In this document: positions 7,301-7,722 of the stretch, in pieces
Layout of the letters: every line of letters begins with the position of its first letter
Position numbering within the stretch: the first letter of the stretch is position 1
Source of the DNA: CAYURP01 sp964447175
Lineage (GTDB): Bacteria; Zixibacteria; MSB-5A5; SM23-73-2
DNA: 7,722 nt
Assembly (NCBI GenBank): GCA_964447175.1
Contig: CAYURP010000070.1
Location: forward strand, 1-7,722
Direction of reading: 5' to 3'
The notes under the pieces: generated by a model
The model's input: only the letters and a program-made list of their open reading frames with translations
The model's database searches: none
What the model was told of the DNA's origin: nothing
Program-made: the position numbers and the translations under genes

Positions 7301-7682
7301 CCTCGATCATATCCGTGGAATAGCCAAAAGGGTTCTTTTTGAGTTTATCATAAAGTTGCAGAGAACCGATCAGCCGATTTTGAAGCTGTGGATATTTCTC
7401 CTCGATTTTCAAAGACAGGGAATCAAAGCTCGGTTTATGAACTAAAACCCGGATACAAAACCAGGAGAGTCCAACAGCTAATACCAAAAAGAATATTCCC
7501 AGGTAGATAATTCTAACAATAGTAGGAAGAGTAAAAAAAGACCCCATCAAAAAACCTAAAAGGCTCAAAGCTAAAACAAAAGCTCCAACCAGAAGAATTC
7601 CATAAAGGAGCTGGTTTCTGGTATAGTAATTCCTCAGATACGATAAGCGTGAAATAAGACTTGAGAAGCTATTCTGTGACAT
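4338..7682 (-). CDS. DUF4175-like membrane-anchored protein with Ig-like region and long coiled coil
   Basis: An 1114-residue protein that I recognise as DUF4175-like by layout. Three membrane helices lie at about 26-48, 54-80 and 155-177. Basic residues before the first and third (RNYYTRNQ, KKSLRKTLK) put the N-terminus inside and residues 178 onward outside. Residues about 190-510 are beta-rich, Ig-like segments with YPTYT (300-304), AEDDYGFSDL (423-432) and a VRYRVEIYDND segment (481-491). From about 510 to 1060 the chain is helical and Glu/Lys/Gln-rich with strong coiled-coil character, broken by small Cys/Gly/Ser-rich stretches near 777-791 and 928-947. The tail YPKEYEELIQEYFRRL (1095-1110) resembles the P-x-x-Y...YF-x-x-L ending I recall for this family. 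No catalytic motif is evident; a structural or scaffolding role in the envelope is inferred. ATG 7682 is the first start after an in-frame TAA at 7698-7700's neighbouring frame region; only a weak purine-rich site (GAAAG) precedes it. It is first of the three minus-strand genes here and may continue an operon beyond the window edge. Confidence 0.8.
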   Translation of the reverse strand: MSQNSFSSLISRLSYLRNYYTRNQLLYGILLVGAFVLALSLLGFLMGSFFTLPTIVRIIYLGIFFLVLAVGLSWFCIRVLVHKPSFDSLSLKIEEKYPQLQNRLIGSLQLYDKLKKNPFGYSTDMIEAVIQEADEISQDLNFKEVVNKKSLRKTLKITCSLAVLFLAFTLIFPVSMNFSFYVFSHPLTEIEHPQKFYFMVSPGDYEAVKYSDVRIGIKAEGEKPVLVKLLWRNLGAEWNQEELRKTEEIEGKDVDFRYTFKEVKRSFDYYVEADGIKSEQYRVSVVDKPRVIGLKMIFDYPTYTRLQTVVLDENDGNINAIKGTKVTIEAQANKPLKSASLIFKEAVEKDMKIENNKATAQIKVLKDDSYHIEITDSSGNKNQDPIEYSITAIFDGYPQVEVVEPGQDQDLTESMELKLLIRAEDDYGFSDLKLFYQVLSGGMESKEKTLPIPIKEKDNSRIELDYLWNLSDLGLVPSDVVRYRVEIYDNDNISGPKKGVSGTYHARLPSIAEIIRDIDRQHSDQIVDLEEIQKEEKKLHEKLEKLSRELLRETKMDWEKQKEAEEILKDQREMAEKLKDLTEGLKSSSEKLEENRLATLEMIEKMMELRKLLEEVASPELKEAMKKLQEALSELDPEKIRQALKNMQFSAEEMIQKMDRTIALLKRMKAEQKMDIAIKMLEDLTQQQEGINKKLKDIDEEKISELSDEESAVLKKTEFLEENLSQLSDLLTELDLLPETDIRTLRNLVKDSGIKESLAQMKEKLSQNQRAQSQESGGACSAKFTEMGKTCSSLKQKMQSRSLGNILAEIKKAVFNLLYLSENQESLLEKTEKLSEGDFILRELAGEELNLQTGGDQVAKDLEELSLKSYFLSTDIGKWISESVAMMEKAVKYLDQRNRTVALTHQREALYGLNQTAKKLMEAMDNVGGSCSGSGMEELFSQLQSMCKKQSGINQKTLDFEGQCPNLTLAQQAELARLAAEQETVRKSMEQLAKEFGERKEILGSLDRMADQIAEVVKDLQSENVTEKTIGTQERILSRLLDAEKSLTQRDYSKDRKAEVGEDIARKSPEELPFDLGEKDQLEKEWLKKVFEENYPKEYEELIQEYFRRLIEGK

Positions 7683-7722
7683 ATAAGAAACTTTCTTTTA
7701 TCCCTTTATGTTCATCACAAAA

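Noticed and set aside
7698..7721. Possible 3' end of an upstream minus-strand gene (seven codons then TAA, 15 bases before ATG 7682)
   Set aside because: A gene ending just upstream would suit an operon, but seven codons cannot distinguish it from chance.

Overview
The window holds four protein-coding genes and no RNA genes, CRISPR array or insertion sequence. Three long genes lie on the minus strand and were read in the order 1114-aa membrane/coiled-coil protein (4338-7682), 627-aa exported glycoside-hydrolase-like protein (2358-4241), 602-aa exported TPR protein (422-2230). One small plus-strand gene (176-421) runs toward them and ends base-to-base against the TPR gene.

The setting is that of a double-membrane bacterium. 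Three of the four products are exported or membrane-anchored, with large parts predicted outside the cytoplasm. The 1114-aa protein matches my recollection of the DUF4175 family: N-terminal membrane helices, Ig-like beta domains, then a long Glu/Lys/Gln-rich coiled coil. I associate such proteins, often near MoxR/vWA/DUF58 genes and TPR proteins, with uncultured FCB-group lineages such as Zixibacteria or KSB1-like phyla. That placement is inference from memory, not from any marker gene here. Coding sequence is moderately AT-rich and the intergenic gaps are strongly AT-rich.

Layout: 1-175 is non-coding as far as I can see and carries a near-perfect Shine-Dalgarno before the small gene. 176-421 encodes a two-helix membrane protein with a short coiled-coil tail. 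422-2230 encodes the TPR protein. 2231-2357 is an AT-rich gap with an inverted repeat over the stop of the next gene. 2358-4241 encodes the TIM-barrel-like protein, starting at TTG. 4242-4337 is an AT-rich gap without a convincing terminator. 4338-7682 encodes the DUF4175-like protein. 7683-7722 is its short upstream leader, where the window ends.

How they may work together: the DUF4175-like protein and the TPR protein are both plausible extracytoplasmic scaffold proteins and could act in the same envelope process. The glycoside-hydrolase-like protein between them is the odd member. It may be a co-transcribed carbohydrate-active partner or a later insertion. The gaps of 96 and 127 bp allow either one transcript or separate promoters. 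I see no clear evidence for a wholly new defence or mobile system here. The most unusual points are the gene order, the hydrolase-like protein with its inserted beta-sandwich and slippage-prone leader, and the repeated Gln-centred helical motif in the DUF4175-like protein.
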